Positions 37,174 through 45,873 of a stretch of DNA of 64,000 nucleotides are shown in pieces. Under the pieces are notes generated by a model. It did no database searches and was not told the DNA's origin. It saw nothing but the letters and a program-made list of their open reading frames with translations. The position numbers and the translations under genes are program-made. The DNA lies in contig NZ_SLWO01000012.1 in assembly GCF_004340665.1 (NCBI RefSeq), positions 1 to 64,000 on the forward strand. Direction: 5' to 3'. The stretch comes from Pedobacter psychrotolerans. Its GTDB lineage: Bacteria > Bacteroidota > Bacteroidia > Sphingobacteriales > Sphingobacteriaceae. Every line of letters starts with the position of its first letter. The first letter of the stretch is position 1.

Positions 37174-37204
37174 GCCGCAGCTGAGATTTTCACTCAACTG
37201 CGGC
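37174..37204 (-). promoter_or_regulatory. Hairpin between aldehyde dehydrogenase and DUF779 genes
   Basis: gccgcag pairs with ctgcggc, extended by ctgag/ctcaa, within the intergenic gap. With no T run after it on the minus strand, it may adjust or stabilise the operon mRNA rather than end it. Confidence 0.5.
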
Positions 37205-37246
37205 ATTCTTACAATCAACGGGGAATTAGCAATGTTGTTCTACAAA

Positions 37247-38752
37247 TTAAAAGAAACCTAATTTATTTTTATCGTAAGAGATTAACATGTTTTTTGTCTG
37301 GCGGTAATGTCCCAACATCATCTTATGGTTTTCTCTACCCACGCCTGATTGTTTATACCCTCCGAATGGTGCTCCGGCAGGATAAGAATGGTATTGATTT
37401 ACCCAAACACGACCAGCCTGAATGGCTCTGGGAACTTGATAAAGCTCGTGCGCATCCCTGGTCCAAACCCCAGCCCCCAAACCATAAAGCGTATCATTAG
37501 CGATTTCAATAGCCTCTTCTACTGTTTTAAAGGTCGTTACGGCTAACACAGGTCCGAAAATTTCTTCCTGGAAAATTCTCATTTTGTTATGGCCTTTGAA
37601 AATGGTTGGTTTGATGTAATAGCCGGTTTCCAATTCGCCTTCCAGCTTATTTACCTCGCCACCAGTTAATACTTCTGCACCTTCCTCTTTTCCTAATTTG
37701 ATATATTGAGCAATCTTTTCGTATTGAATTTTTGAAGCCTGTGCACCCATCATTACGGTTGGGTCTAAAGGACTACCGATTTTGATGGCTTCAGTTCTTT
37801 CAATTACTTTTGCTATAAATTTTTCATAAATGTCTTCCTGAATCAACAAGCGTGATGGACAAGTACAGATTTCGCCCTGATTTAAGGCAAACATTACCGC
37901 GCCTTCTACAGCTTTATCCAAAAAAGCATCATCTTCATCCATTACTGAACTAAAGAATACATTAGGCGATTTACCGCCTAATTCTAAGGTTACAGGAATA
38001 ATATTTTCAGTGGCATATTGCATCACCAATCTGCCGGTAGGCGTAGAACCTGTGAATGCAGCTTTGGAAATTTTTGGATTGGTAACCAAAGCACGACCTA
38101 GTTCTGCACCAAAACCATTCACTACATTTATAACACCTGGAGGCAATAAATCGCCAATCAACTCCATTAAAACCATGATAGAAATTGGCGTGCTTTCAGC
38201 AGGTTTCAGTACCACACAGTTACCTGCGGCCAGGGCAGGAGCCAGCTTCCAGATTCCCATTAAAAGTGGAAAGTTCCATGGAATGATTTGGGCCACCACA
38301 CCAATAGGCTCGTGTACGATTAGCGAAACAGTATTGGCATCCAATTCTGAAAGTGATCCTTCTTCTGCTCGGATTACTCCTGCAAAATACCGGAAATGAT
38401 CAATGCCTAAAGGTAAATCAGCTGCCAAGGTTTCTCTCACGGCTTTTCCGTTATCTATGGTTTCAACGGTAGCAAGGTATTCTAAATTATCTTCCATGCG
38501 TTGCGCAATCTTATTCAGAATAATGCTCCTTTCAGTTGAGGAGGTTTTGCTCCAGGTTTTGAAAGCCTCATGCGCAGCATTTACCGCCAGTTCTAAATCT
38601 TCTTTGGTAGAATGAGCGGCTTTAGTGAAAACTTTTCCATCAATCGGGGAGATGTTATCGAAATAGGCACCTTTAACTGGTGCTAAAAATTTTCCGTCGA
38701 TATAATTGTCGTAATGGGATTTGAATGATGGTCTTTCTATTAAATTTGCCAT
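37247..38752 (-). CDS. NAD(P)-dependent aldehyde dehydrogenase (ExaC/AldB-like)
   Basis: The 501-residue enzyme oxidises an aldehyde to its acid. The catalytic Glu is in VTLELGGKSPN (about residue 257) and the catalytic Cys in NQGEICTCPSR (about 296); the NAD site includes FTGSTPTGR. The motif pattern and the DUF779 partner resemble the acetaldehyde dehydrogenase ExaC/AldB group used in alcohol or acetaldehyde oxidation. A divergent AraC-type regulator at 39003 probably controls it. Acetaldehyde as substrate is inferred. Confidence 0.95.
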   Translation of the reverse strand: MANLIERPSFKSHYDNYIDGKFLAPVKGAYFDNISPIDGKVFTKAAHSTKEDLELAVNAAHEAFKTWSKTSSTERSIILNKIAQRMEDNLEYLATVETIDNGKAVRETLAADLPLGIDHFRYFAGVIRAEEGSLSELDANTVSLIVHEPIGVVAQIIPWNFPLLMGIWKLAPALAAGNCVVLKPAESTPISIMVLMELIGDLLPPGVINVVNGFGAELGRALVTNPKISKAAFTGSTPTGRLVMQYATENIIPVTLELGGKSPNVFFSSVMDEDDAFLDKAVEGAVMFALNQGEICTCPSRLLIQEDIYEKFIAKVIERTEAIKIGSPLDPTVMMGAQASKIQYEKIAQYIKLGKEEGAEVLTGGEVNKLEGELETGYYIKPTIFKGHNKMRIFQEEIFGPVLAVTTFKTVEEAIEIANDTLYGLGAGVWTRDAHELYQVPRAIQAGRVWVNQYHSYPAGAPFGGYKQSGVGRENHKMMLGHYRQTKNMLISYDKNKLGFF

Positions 38753-39002
38753 AATTATGATTTTTAAGGTTGAAAAATATCACTGATGTTTTAAAAGATT
38801 TTCAATTCTGATAAAATTATCCCGTCATATTTTTCGTGACTAAAAGATTTGGTTATCACAAACCTAATGGCAAATCTGTTTGTAGAGGTAGTATAATTGC
38901 ATCAAGTAATAGCATTATTGTTGCAGTCTATGTAACCTTTGTGAAATACTTATCGATATATTTGAGTAATCAGCAATGCGCTCTAACCAAATCTTTATCG
39001 TT

Positions 39003-39929
39003 ATGCCACATATATTAGATCAGGTCAGTTTAAGTAAAACCGAAAAATTACAAACATTAGTTGAGAACAGAACTTCATATACTTTATCACATTGTGAATT
39101 AAACGTATTTGAAACCTATGCCGAATCTTACCTGGTGCCACTAACTTTTAATGATTTCGTAATTACAAGTATGCTGCGAGGCAAAAAGGTTATGCACCTC
39201 TTTGACAAAAAAGGATTTGATTATTTTCCAGGACAAACGGTGATTGTTCCGCCTTCAGTAACCATGAAAATTGATTTTCCAGAAGCAAGCCAGCTTAGTC
39301 CAACACAATGTATAGCACTGGCCATAGATCAGGATCAGATTAAAAAAACAATAGCATACCTGAATGAATTTTTTCCGAAGGAGGGAAGCAATGAAAAGTG
39401 GTTATTAAATTACGATGAATATCATTTTTACAACAATGAAGAAATTGCCTATCTCATTAATAAAGTAATCAGAATTTGTTCAGAAGGAGCAAAGGAAAAA
39501 GATGTTTTGGCAGATTTAACTTTGAAAGAACTCTTAGTGAGGATTATGCAAACACAAAACCTTAAAACCATTAGCGATGAAAGCTATAATCTTAATCAAA
39601 ACCCACTGGCCTTTGTATTGAATTATATAAAATCAAATTTGGGGGAGAAAATTAGCATTAAGAATTTAAGTGATAAAGCCTGTATGAGCAGAGCAAGTTT
39701 TTACAGGCTATTTAAACGAGAGTTAGGCATTAGTCCGAATGATTTTATTTTGGCTGAGAAAATAAATAGAGCGAAGATTCTACTGGCTCAATCTGGTGAT
39801 AAAGTAGCTTCAATTAGTTACGAATTGGGATTTAGTGATGCCAATCATTTTATCAGAACTTTTAAAAAAGCTGTTGGAATGACACCTGGTACCTACCAGT
39901 TACAAATGACCAAAAAGCTAATTCATTAA
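39003..39929 (+). CDS. AraC-family transcriptional regulator
   Basis: The protein has about 308 residues from ATG 39003. The N-terminal part (about 1-190) matches the AraC-type ligand-binding region often found in regulators next to aldehyde dehydrogenases. The C-terminal part (about 205-300) is the double helix-turn-helix: KISIKNLSDKACMSRASFYR and DKVASISYELGFSDANHFIR, followed by FKKAVGMTPGTY. It is divergent from the dehydrogenase-DUF779 operon and is the likely regulator of it. An upstream in-frame start at 38976 is possible; the shorter start removes an unusual leader. The last 12 nt overlap the convergent gene at 39918. Confidence 0.93.
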   Translation: MPHILDQVSLSKTEKLQTLVENRTSYTLSHCELNVFETYAESYLVPLTFNDFVITSMLRGKKVMHLFDKKGFDYFPGQTVIVPPSVTMKIDFPEASQLSPTQCIALAIDQDQIKKTIAYLNEFFPKEGSNEKWLLNYDEYHFYNNEEIAYLINKVIRICSEGAKEKDVLADLTLKELLVRIMQTQNLKTISDESYNLNQNPLAFVLNYIKSNLGEKISIKNLSDKACMSRASFYRLFKRELGISPNDFILAEKINRAKILLAQSGDKVASISYELGFSDANHFIRTFKKAVGMTPGTYQLQMTKKLIH

Positions 39930-40517
39930 ATCGTTAATCTTTTTGTTAAGTTCTTTTAAGGGTTTAGAAAAAATGTTATCGTTCATTTTTTTTGCCAAAT
40001 AGATTAATGGAATACCCATTAGCGAAACAAGAATCAATTGAAGAAAAAAATGTGGTAAGGATAATACCATATCAAAAGTTTCATATACATATAAACGATA
40101 TGCAAGTAATCCAATAGGGCCTGAAAGCGGTATGAAGATATATCCGAAAATATTTTCAACCTTTAAAATTCTCTTAATTGCCTTGAGATTATCTGATAGG
40201 ACTTGCTTTAAGTCAGTGTTATAGTTAATGCCTGTTTTTATTTTATTAAAGTCTTTAATACTAAAGGCTCTTGAAATTTCATAGATTATGAAAATGCCGA
40301 GTAATAAAAACTTTAAATCTCCTTTAACAACAAATGCCATAGCTAAAACTGGTAAATCAATAATTCTAATCCACCTTAGTTTCCATTTCAGTTTAAATAT
40401 CAAGTCTTGCAAAAGATGATGTGATTTTTCGTCAATAGTGATATTCGCAATATTTATATGATCTGCTTTTGAGTTGAATTCAACGCTTAAGTTTTGCCAT
40501 TCCTGTTCTAAATTCAT
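39918..40517 (-). CDS. Membrane protein in ECF sigma operon, unknown (possible anti-sigma)
   Basis: The 199-residue protein has a cytoplasmic, charged N-terminus of about 48 residues, hydrophobic helices at about 52-66, 68-85, 122-143 and 155-176, and a lysine-rich C-terminus. No family is recognised. It starts 1 nt after the ECF sigma gene stop and so is co-transcribed with it. Membrane proteins in this position often act as anti-sigma factors; here that is inference, because no zinc-binding anti-sigma motif is visible. It overlaps the convergent araC-type gene by 12 nt. Confidence 0.75.
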   Translation of the reverse strand: MNLEQEWQNLSVEFNSKADHINIANITIDEKSHHLLQDLIFKLKWKLRWIRIIDLPVLAMAFVVKGDLKFLLLGIFIIYEISRAFSIKDFNKIKTGINYNTDLKQVLSDNLKAIKRILKVENIFGYIFIPLSGPIGLLAYRLYVYETFDMVLSLPHFFLQLILVSLMGIPLIYLAKKMNDNIFSKPLKELNKKINDLMN

Positions 40518-40518
40518 A

Positions 40519-40995
40519 TTACTTTCCGGTTAAAAGTGTAGTCAATTGTTGTTTAATTCGGTGTAGTTTAACGTTTGTGCTATTTCTCGAAATGCCTGTC
40601 ATTTCGCTTATTTCTGTATTGGTAAATCCATCAAGGTGAAGCATAATTATACCTCGATCTATTTCGGATAATTGTTTAATGCAACGGTAAAGCCAATCGG
40701 CACGTTCAGAAAGTTCCGGAGGTTCGAAATAAGAGTTAAATTCATCATGATCCCTGATTTGGGTTAGCTTCTTCTGTTTGCTTAAAAATGAAAGTGACAC
40801 GTTTAAACTTATTTTGTAAAGCCAGGTAGAAAATTTAGCCTCACCTTTGAAACGCGGATAAGCACTCCAGCTTTGGGAAATAATTTCCTGATATAAATCT
40901 TTACGATCTTCATCGTTGTCGGCATAAAGGTTTACCATTTTATAGATAATGCCTTTATGCTCCTCCAATTTTTCCAGATAAGATTTTTCAATCAT
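40519..40995 (-). CDS. ECF RNA polymerase sigma factor
   Basis: The 158-residue protein has region 2 (about 12-75, DRKDLYQEIISQSWSAYPRFKGEAKFSTWLYKI) and region 4 (about 100-155, LSEIDRGIIMLHLDGFTNTEISEMTGISRNST). Unlike the sigma at 20177 it has no hydrophobic tail and no FecR partner. It lies between a 59-residue membrane protein (41008-41187, 12 nt upstream) and a four-helix membrane protein (1 nt downstream), forming a compact three-gene unit. Its regulon is unknown. Confidence 0.93.
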   Translation of the reverse strand: MIEKSYLEKLEEHKGIIYKMVNLYADNDEDRKDLYQEIISQSWSAYPRFKGEAKFSTWLYKISLNVSLSFLSKQKKLTQIRDHDEFNSYFEPPELSERADWLYRCIKQLSEIDRGIIMLHLDGFTNTEISEMTGISRNSTNVKLHRIKQQLTTLLTGK

Positions 40996-41007
40996 TTTAG
41001 ATATTCC

Positions 41008-41187
41008 TTATCTGCTTTTTGATAAACGATTGTTTTTAAATTCTTTCTGGTACTGATAAATTACCCTAACTAAAGATATTACTGCTAATGTGAGTAGAAA
41101 ATACTTAATATAGATAGGCGTAGCCTGAAGACTGGCTACAATAAGAAAAAATCCTATTAAGCCAAATTTTGAGTTTCTGTTATCCAT
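41008..41187 (-). CDS. Small membrane protein upstream of ECF sigma gene, unknown
   Basis: An ATG at 41187 opens a 59-codon frame ending at TAA 41008-41010. The protein (starting MDNRNSKFGLIGFFLIV) has two hydrophobic helices, about 8-22 and 24-42, and a basic tail (KEFKNNRLSKSR). It ends 12 nt before the ECF sigma ATG, in the same direction, which suggests one operon. I recognise no family. It could be a small sensor or simply a short conserved membrane protein; a chance frame is less likely given its composition and spacing. Confidence 0.6.
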   Translation of the reverse strand: MDNRNSKFGLIGFFLIVASLQATPIYIKYFLLTLAVISLVRVIYQYQKEFKNNRLSKSR

Positions 41188-41254
41188 TGCTTTTTTTTAA
41201 ATTATGTGAACAGTTAGTAAGCAATGCATGTTAAAAAATTACAGGAAATGAAAA

Positions 41255-42922
41255 TTAATTTTCGAGATACCTTTTTGAATAAGTGATACCCATTAAATCG
41301 TATCGTTTAAATTGAATTCTTAATCTTTTTTGGAAATCGGTATAATTCCGTTTTTCTTTAGGGCTCCATAAAATTTCGCTTAAGGCATCTAATCGCGGAA
41401 AGAGCTGGTATTGAACTTTCGCTGGATTAGTAATATACTCACTCCATAAACAACCTTGTCCGCCCCAAATGTATTTAGCCTGTTCGTTGTTTAATTCAGC
41501 AGGTATTGGTTCGTAATTGTAAACATTAATAAGCAAAGAGGCTTTACCTGCCGTTAAACTGTCTTCTTTAATAAATTGAGCATGGTTAAAGTAAAGTTTA
41601 TCTTCTGGCGTCATAATGGCTTTATGTTGTTGCTTAGCAGCTTCCATACCGCCTTTTTCTCCTTGCCAGCTCATCACTACGGCATTTGGAGCCAATCCAC
41701 CCTGCAAAATCTCGTTCCAGCCGATAATGGTTTTACCTTTACTGTTCACAAATTTTTCCATTCTTCTAATGAAATAACTTTGTAACTCACTTTCATTTTT
41801 TAAACCGTTCGCTTTAATAATTTGTTGAGAAACCGCAGATTGTTTCCACCAAATTTTAGATGCTTCATCGCCACCGATGTGGATATAGGGTGAGGGAAAT
41901 AATGCCATCACTTCCGTTAAAACATTTTCGAGAAATTTAAAAGTAGTATCAGAAGCTTGAAGTACATTGTTATACTTATTCATCATACCCCAGGTTTGGG
42001 CAACTTCATATTTTTTATTTGGTTCAGTGCCAAGTTCTGGATAAGCTGCTAGTAGAGCCATACTGTGGGCAGGCATTTCTATTTCAGGAATAATGGTGAT
42101 ATAACGTTTAGCGGCATAATCAACTACTTCTTTAATTTGTTCCTGGGTGTAAAAACCACCGTAGCGAATCTCATCAGTTTTAATCTTAGCATCCTTTGGT
42201 GTAATTTTTACTTCTGATGACAATACTTGATATTTTATATTTTCATTTCCTTTTCCCGGCCACAAGCCAATAATGCTTCCGTTACGCCATGCGCCGATTT
42301 CAGTAAGATTAGGATATTTTTTGATTTCGATTCTCCATCCATGATCATCGGTTAAATGCCAATGAAAATAATTCATTTTATGCAGCGCTAAGTAGTCGAT
42401 GTACTGTTTTACAAAGGCTACATCAAAAAAATGGCGGCTTACATCGAGGTGCATGCCTCGGTAACCGAAACGGGGATAATCGACAATAGAAACGGCAGGG
42501 ATTTGAACAGGAAAAGCTTTACGGGAATACGGTAATAGTTGAATTAAAGTTTGGATGCCGTAGAAAATTCCCTTTGGAGATGAAGCACTGATTTGGATTT
42601 GTTTATCGTCCGAAGAAAGCTCATACCGATCTGGATTTACGGTTTTGATCGCGTTTATTTCCAGTTTGATGATGTTACCTTTTTTATTGAAAGTACTATC
42701 TCCGCCGATTACGATTCCATAATATTTTAAAATATAATCTTTGAGATAGGTGATGCTGTTAATTAGCGAGTCTGGCGCAATAATCTGCGTGTTTTGGTCA
42801 ATAGTAAATGGTACAATCTTTTGTTTTATATCAAGTTTAACCGGTAGCGGAATAATATTTACTTCCTGGGCAGAAAGATTTAATGCAAATAAGGTTAGAA
42901 ACAAAAAGATAAATTTCTTCAT
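41255..42922 (-). CDS. Beta-N-acetylhexosaminidase, GH20
   Basis: The 555-residue exported enzyme removes terminal N-acetylhexosamine from glycans such as chitin oligomers or glycoproteins. It has a signal peptide (about 1-18, ending LSAQ), a GH20b N-terminal domain (about 20-148), and a GH20 barrel with HWHLTDDHGWRIEIKKYP (187-204) and the catalytic Asp352-Glu353 pair in HIGGDEAS. It ends at WSPKEKRNYTDFQKRL typical of the family. Its gene stands alone between rpsA and the ECF sigma unit, with a -7 element 22 nt before the ATG. No SusC/D partner is adjacent. Confidence 0.95.
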   Translation of the reverse strand: MKKFIFLFLTLFALNLSAQEVNIIPLPVKLDIKQKIVPFTIDQNTQIIAPDSLINSITYLKDYILKYYGIVIGGDSTFNKKGNIIKLEINAIKTVNPDRYELSSDDKQIQISASSPKGIFYGIQTLIQLLPYSRKAFPVQIPAVSIVDYPRFGYRGMHLDVSRHFFDVAFVKQYIDYLALHKMNYFHWHLTDDHGWRIEIKKYPNLTEIGAWRNGSIIGLWPGKGNENIKYQVLSSEVKITPKDAKIKTDEIRYGGFYTQEQIKEVVDYAAKRYITIIPEIEMPAHSMALLAAYPELGTEPNKKYEVAQTWGMMNKYNNVLQASDTTFKFLENVLTEVMALFPSPYIHIGGDEASKIWWKQSAVSQQIIKANGLKNESELQSYFIRRMEKFVNSKGKTIIGWNEILQGGLAPNAVVMSWQGEKGGMEAAKQQHKAIMTPEDKLYFNHAQFIKEDSLTAGKASLLINVYNYEPIPAELNNEQAKYIWGGQGCLWSEYITNPAKVQYQLFPRLDALSEILWSPKEKRNYTDFQKRLRIQFKRYDLMGITYSKRYLEN

Positions 42923-42944
42923 AACAAGGGTTGATAAGTCCTGT

Positions 42945-42952
42945 CAAAAGTA
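42945..42952 (-). promoter_or_regulatory. Predicted -7 element of GH20 gene
   Basis: Minus-strand TACTTTTG is an exact TAnnTTTG match, 22 nt before the ATG at 42922. Confidence 0.45.
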
Positions 42953-42976
42953 ATAATTATAGGCGGATGAATATTT

Positions 42977-43009
42977 AAACCTATCAGTTTTTAAAAAACT
43001 GATAGGTTT
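42977..43009. terminator. Hairpin between rpsA and GH20 gene
   Basis: aaacctatcagttttt and aaaaactgataggttt form a near-perfect inverted repeat of about 16 bp. It lies after the rpsA terminator and before the GH20 promoter, and may be a second transcription stop for rpsA. Confidence 0.6.
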
Positions 43010-43011
43010 GG

Positions 43012-43052
43012 CTGCAAAAAAAAATCCCGATAACTTTCGCTATCGGGATTAA
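43012..43052 (-). terminator. rpsA terminator
   Basis: aatcccgata (43023-43032) pairs perfectly with tatcgggatt (43041-43050); the minus strand then runs into a long T stretch (complement of gcaaaaaaaaa). It lies just past the rpsA stop. Confidence 0.88.
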
Positions 43053-43071
43053 ATTTATCAGTTAAAAAGAA

Positions 43072-45006
43072 CTAGCCTTTTTTAGCTTTGCTTTCTTCGC
43101 CTTCTAATTGCGATTTCAATTGAGCCAATACGTCTAAGTCTCCTAAAGTAGATTTCTCTACAGAATCTTTAACTTTTTTAACCGCAGTTACAGCAGCTTT
43201 AGCTTCTTTTTTCTTAGCATTTCTTTCTTCTGCTACAGCTTCAGCTTTAACCTCTTCCCAGATACGGGCGTGAGATACTACGATACGTTTAGCTTCTTTG
43301 TTAAACTCAATGATTTTGAAGTCGTTAGTTTCTTCAGCTTTAACTGAAGTACCGTCTTCTTTAACCATGTGTTTAGTTGGCACGAAACCTTCTACACCAT
43401 ATGGTAAAGCAATCACAGCGCCTTTATCAGTTACTTTTACAACAGTACCTTGGTGAACCGAATCTAAAGTAAAGATCGTTTCGAAAGTATCCCAAGGGTT
43501 TTCTTCTAATTGTTTGTGACCTAAGCTTAATTTACGGTTATCAACGTCTAATTCTAAAACAACAACGTCTAATACATCACCAACTTTAGTGAATTCATTA
43601 GGGTGGTTTACTTTTTTAGACCAAGATAAATCAGAGATGTGGATTAAACCATCAATACCTTCTTCGATTTCAACAAAAACACCGAAGTTAGTCATGTTTT
43701 TAACAGTAGCCTGGTGCTTGCTTCCAACTGGGAATTTAGCAGCTACTTCTTGCCATGGATCGTTAGATAATTGTTTAATACCTAAGCTCATTTTGCGTTC
43801 GTCTCTATCTAAAGTTAAAACTTCAGCTTCGATCTCATCACCAACTTTTAAGAATTCTTGTGGATTTCTTAAGTTTTGTGACCAGCTCATTTCAGAAACG
43901 TGGATTAAACCTTCAACACCTGGGATGATTTCTAAGAAAGCACCGTAATCTGCAACAGTTACGATTTTTCCTTTTACTTTAGAACCAACAGCTAAGTTAG
44001 CATCTAAATTCTCCCAAGGGTGTGGAGTTAATTGTTTTAAGCCTAAAGCGATACGTTTTTTCTCATCATCGAAATCTAAAACAACAACGTTGATTTTTTC
44101 ATCTAATGATAATACTTCTTTTGGATGCTCTATGCGGCCCCAAGAAATATCAGTAATGTGAAGTAAACCATCAACACCACCTAAATCGATGAACACACCG
44201 AAATCAGTAATATTTTTAACAGTACCTTCTAATACTTGTCCTTTTTCTAATTTAGAAACGATTTCAACTTTTTGGCTTTCTAAATCGTCTTCAATTAACA
44301 CTTTATGAGAAACTACTACGTTTTTAAACTCATGGTTAATTTTAACAACTTTAAATTCCATTGTTTTACCCACGTATACATCGTAATCGCGGATAGGTTT
44401 AATATCAATCTGAGATCCTGGTAAGAAAGCCTCAACGCCCATGATGTCAACAATTAAACCACCTTTAGTACGGCTCTTAACGAAACCATTGATGATTCTA
44501 TCATTTTCAAGCGCCTCATTAATTGCTTCCCATGATCTTTGTGTTTTTGCTCTTTTGCGGGAAAGGATCAACTGACCGTTAGCATCTTCTGGTGCTTCAA
44601 CGAAAACGTCAACTGAATCACCGATTTTAAGATCTGGTGTATCACGGAACTCTGAAGTAGAAACTAAACCGTCTGATTTAAAACCAACGTTTAATACTAC
44701 ATCTTTGTTGTTAATTGAAACAACAATACCGCTGATGATTTCACCTTTAGTGATCTGATTGAAGGTTCCAGCATACATGTCCTCAAACTTTTTACGGTCT
44801 GCATCATTGTAATTGCCGAAAACTTTTTCATCTGCATCCCAGTCGAAATCTTCGGTTGGTGTTGCTAATGATGATTTGATCGATTCGATCGAAACTGAAT
44901 CAGCTTCTGATTCAATCGTTTCTTTTTCAGTCAGGCGTCCGCCTTCTCCCTGAAGTTCAGCTGTTTTTGCTGCTAATTCTTTTTCTGCTACTTGTTTTTT
45001 AGCCAT
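43072..45006 (-). CDS. rpsA: 30S ribosomal protein S1
   Basis: S1 binds mRNA on the small ribosomal subunit and helps initiation. The 644-residue protein shows six S1 (OB-fold) repeats, for example GEIISGIVVSINNKDVVLNVG, RIINGFVKSRTKGGLIVDI, GTVKNITDFGVFIDLGGVDG, GKIVTVADYGAFLEI, ATVKNMTNFGVFVEI and GTVVKVTDKGAVIAL. An acidic N-terminal extension of about 75 residues and a Lys/Glu-rich C-terminal tail are added. The leader has a -7 element and an unusual, for this phylum, AGGAG stretch about 13 nt before the ATG. It ends at a strong terminator. Confidence 0.97.
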   Translation of the reverse strand: MAKKQVAEKELAAKTAELQGEGGRLTEKETIESEADSVSIESIKSSLATPTEDFDWDADEKVFGNYNDADRKKFEDMYAGTFNQITKGEIISGIVVSINNKDVVLNVGFKSDGLVSTSEFRDTPDLKIGDSVDVFVEAPEDANGQLILSRKRAKTQRSWEAINEALENDRIINGFVKSRTKGGLIVDIMGVEAFLPGSQIDIKPIRDYDVYVGKTMEFKVVKINHEFKNVVVSHKVLIEDDLESQKVEIVSKLEKGQVLEGTVKNITDFGVFIDLGGVDGLLHITDISWGRIEHPKEVLSLDEKINVVVLDFDDEKKRIALGLKQLTPHPWENLDANLAVGSKVKGKIVTVADYGAFLEIIPGVEGLIHVSEMSWSQNLRNPQEFLKVGDEIEAEVLTLDRDERKMSLGIKQLSNDPWQEVAAKFPVGSKHQATVKNMTNFGVFVEIEEGIDGLIHISDLSWSKKVNHPNEFTKVGDVLDVVVLELDVDNRKLSLGHKQLEENPWDTFETIFTLDSVHQGTVVKVTDKGAVIALPYGVEGFVPTKHMVKEDGTSVKAEETNDFKIIEFNKEAKRIVVSHARIWEEVKAEAVAEERNAKKKEAKAAVTAVKKVKDSVEKSTLGDLDVLAQLKSQLEGEESKAKKG

Positions 45007-45043
45007 TAATTAATTATCTCCTTTTTCCCCTATTTAGGGACTG

Positions 45044-45051
45044 CAAAGGTA
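45044..45051 (-). promoter_or_regulatory. Predicted -7 element of rpsA
   Basis: Minus-strand TACCTTTG is an exact TAnnTTTG match giving a leader of about 33 nt that includes an aggag stretch. Confidence 0.5.
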
Positions 45052-45320
45052 AAAATTTTTTAATTAATAGAAAAGATTTTTTTAATAAATGTTGCTGATT
45101 TTTAGGTTATTAAGATTCTACTAGTCGCCATGCTGAATTTATTTCAGCATCTGAATCGTAAAATTCAAATAACATTAATGCGATTTTTCTCAATTATTTA
45201 GAAATGAGTGTGCGTTAATTATTTGGACGTAGCAGTCCCATTATTGCTAATAGTCCTCGCTGTGCTATATGCTATTCGCTCTAACGGGTTTAAATTGATA
45301 AATATGCTAAAGCAGAAAAG
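45052..45320. other. Spacer between rpsA and toxin gene
   Basis: No gene is supported. A perfect small palindrome, atgctgaa (45130-45137) with ttcagcat (45143-45150), belongs to the same family of palindromes as 14934 and 27299. The stretch at 45225-45300 has no recognised content. Confidence 0.5.
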
Positions 45321-45653
45321 TTATCCTGATATTTCTTTTAATAGCTCGAGAAGCTCCTTATCAGAAATGTTATCTTGCTCAGATTTATCATAAATGGAAA
45401 GTAGATAAACTGTGGACTCAGTGATTATAAAGTTTGTAATAACTCTGGCTCCGCCTGATTTGCCTTTACCTTTGGATGTAATTGCAATTCGAATTTTAAA
45501 GCAGTTTTTGCCAATAGGAGTACCTATCGCGGGGTTTTTTTCTAAATCATCGAATAAGACAGCTAAATCCGCCTTTAGTGAATGATATTTCTTTGAAAGT
45601 TTTTTAAGCTCCCTTCTGAAACTAGGAACTGCTATAACATCATAATTCATCAA
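45321..45653 (-). CDS. RelE/ParE-family toxin
   Basis: The 110-residue basic protein fits the RelE/ParE toxin fold: an N-terminal strand and helix (VIAVPSFRRELKKLSKKYHSLKADL), a central GTPIGKNCFKIRI strand region, and a C-terminal VYLLSIYDKSEQDNISDKELLELL typical of RelE-like toxins that act on mRNA at the ribosome or on gyrase. It overlaps the upstream antitoxin gene by 14 nt, the usual type II order of antitoxin first. The target is not predictable. The start could also be the next ATG at 45650. Confidence 0.82.
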   Translation of the reverse strand: MMNYDVIAVPSFRRELKKLSKKYHSLKADLAVLFDDLEKNPAIGTPIGKNCFKIRIAITSKGKGKSGGARVITNFIITESTVYLLSIYDKSEQDNISDKELLELLKEISG

Positions 45654-45846
45654 GCAGCTGCTTTGCTGGTATTCCTTCCAATTTACCCTGCTTGATCAAT
45701 TTAAGTTCTTCAACGGCTTCTTTTATTTCTGCTATTAAAAGATCCTTAGGCTCAATAATTTTTTTAGCTTTAACATAAGGAATGCTATTCAGCACATCCA
45801 ATAAAGAAGATGCTTTGTGATCTGGAATCTCTAATAATACTTTCAT
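45640..45846 (-). CDS. Antitoxin of RelE/ParE-type pair
   Basis: The 68-residue protein precedes and overlaps the toxin gene. Its N-terminal strand (MKVLLEIPDHKASSLLDVLNSIPYVKAKKI) and acidic, helical C-terminus (IKEAVEELKLIKQGKLEGIPAKQLLDEL) fit a small type II antitoxin that both neutralises the toxin and represses the operon. The DNA-binding family is not clear. A -7 element lies 5 nt before its ATG. Confidence 0.8.
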   Translation of the reverse strand: MKVLLEIPDHKASSLLDVLNSIPYVKAKKIIEPKDLLIAEIKEAVEELKLIKQGKLEGIPAKQLLDEL

Positions 45847-45851
45847 AATAC

Positions 45852-45859
45852 CAAATATA
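45852..45859 (-). promoter_or_regulatory. Predicted -7 element of toxin-antitoxin operon, 5 nt from ATG
   Basis: Minus-strand TATATTTG is an exact TAnnTTTG match ending 5 nt before the antitoxin ATG. Confidence 0.5.
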
Positions 45860-45873
45860 CAAATTTTATAGCC

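Noticed and set aside
45208..45393. Short rightward frame before the toxin gene
   Set aside because: It overlaps the toxin 3' end on the other strand and lacks a start context; treated as a shadow.
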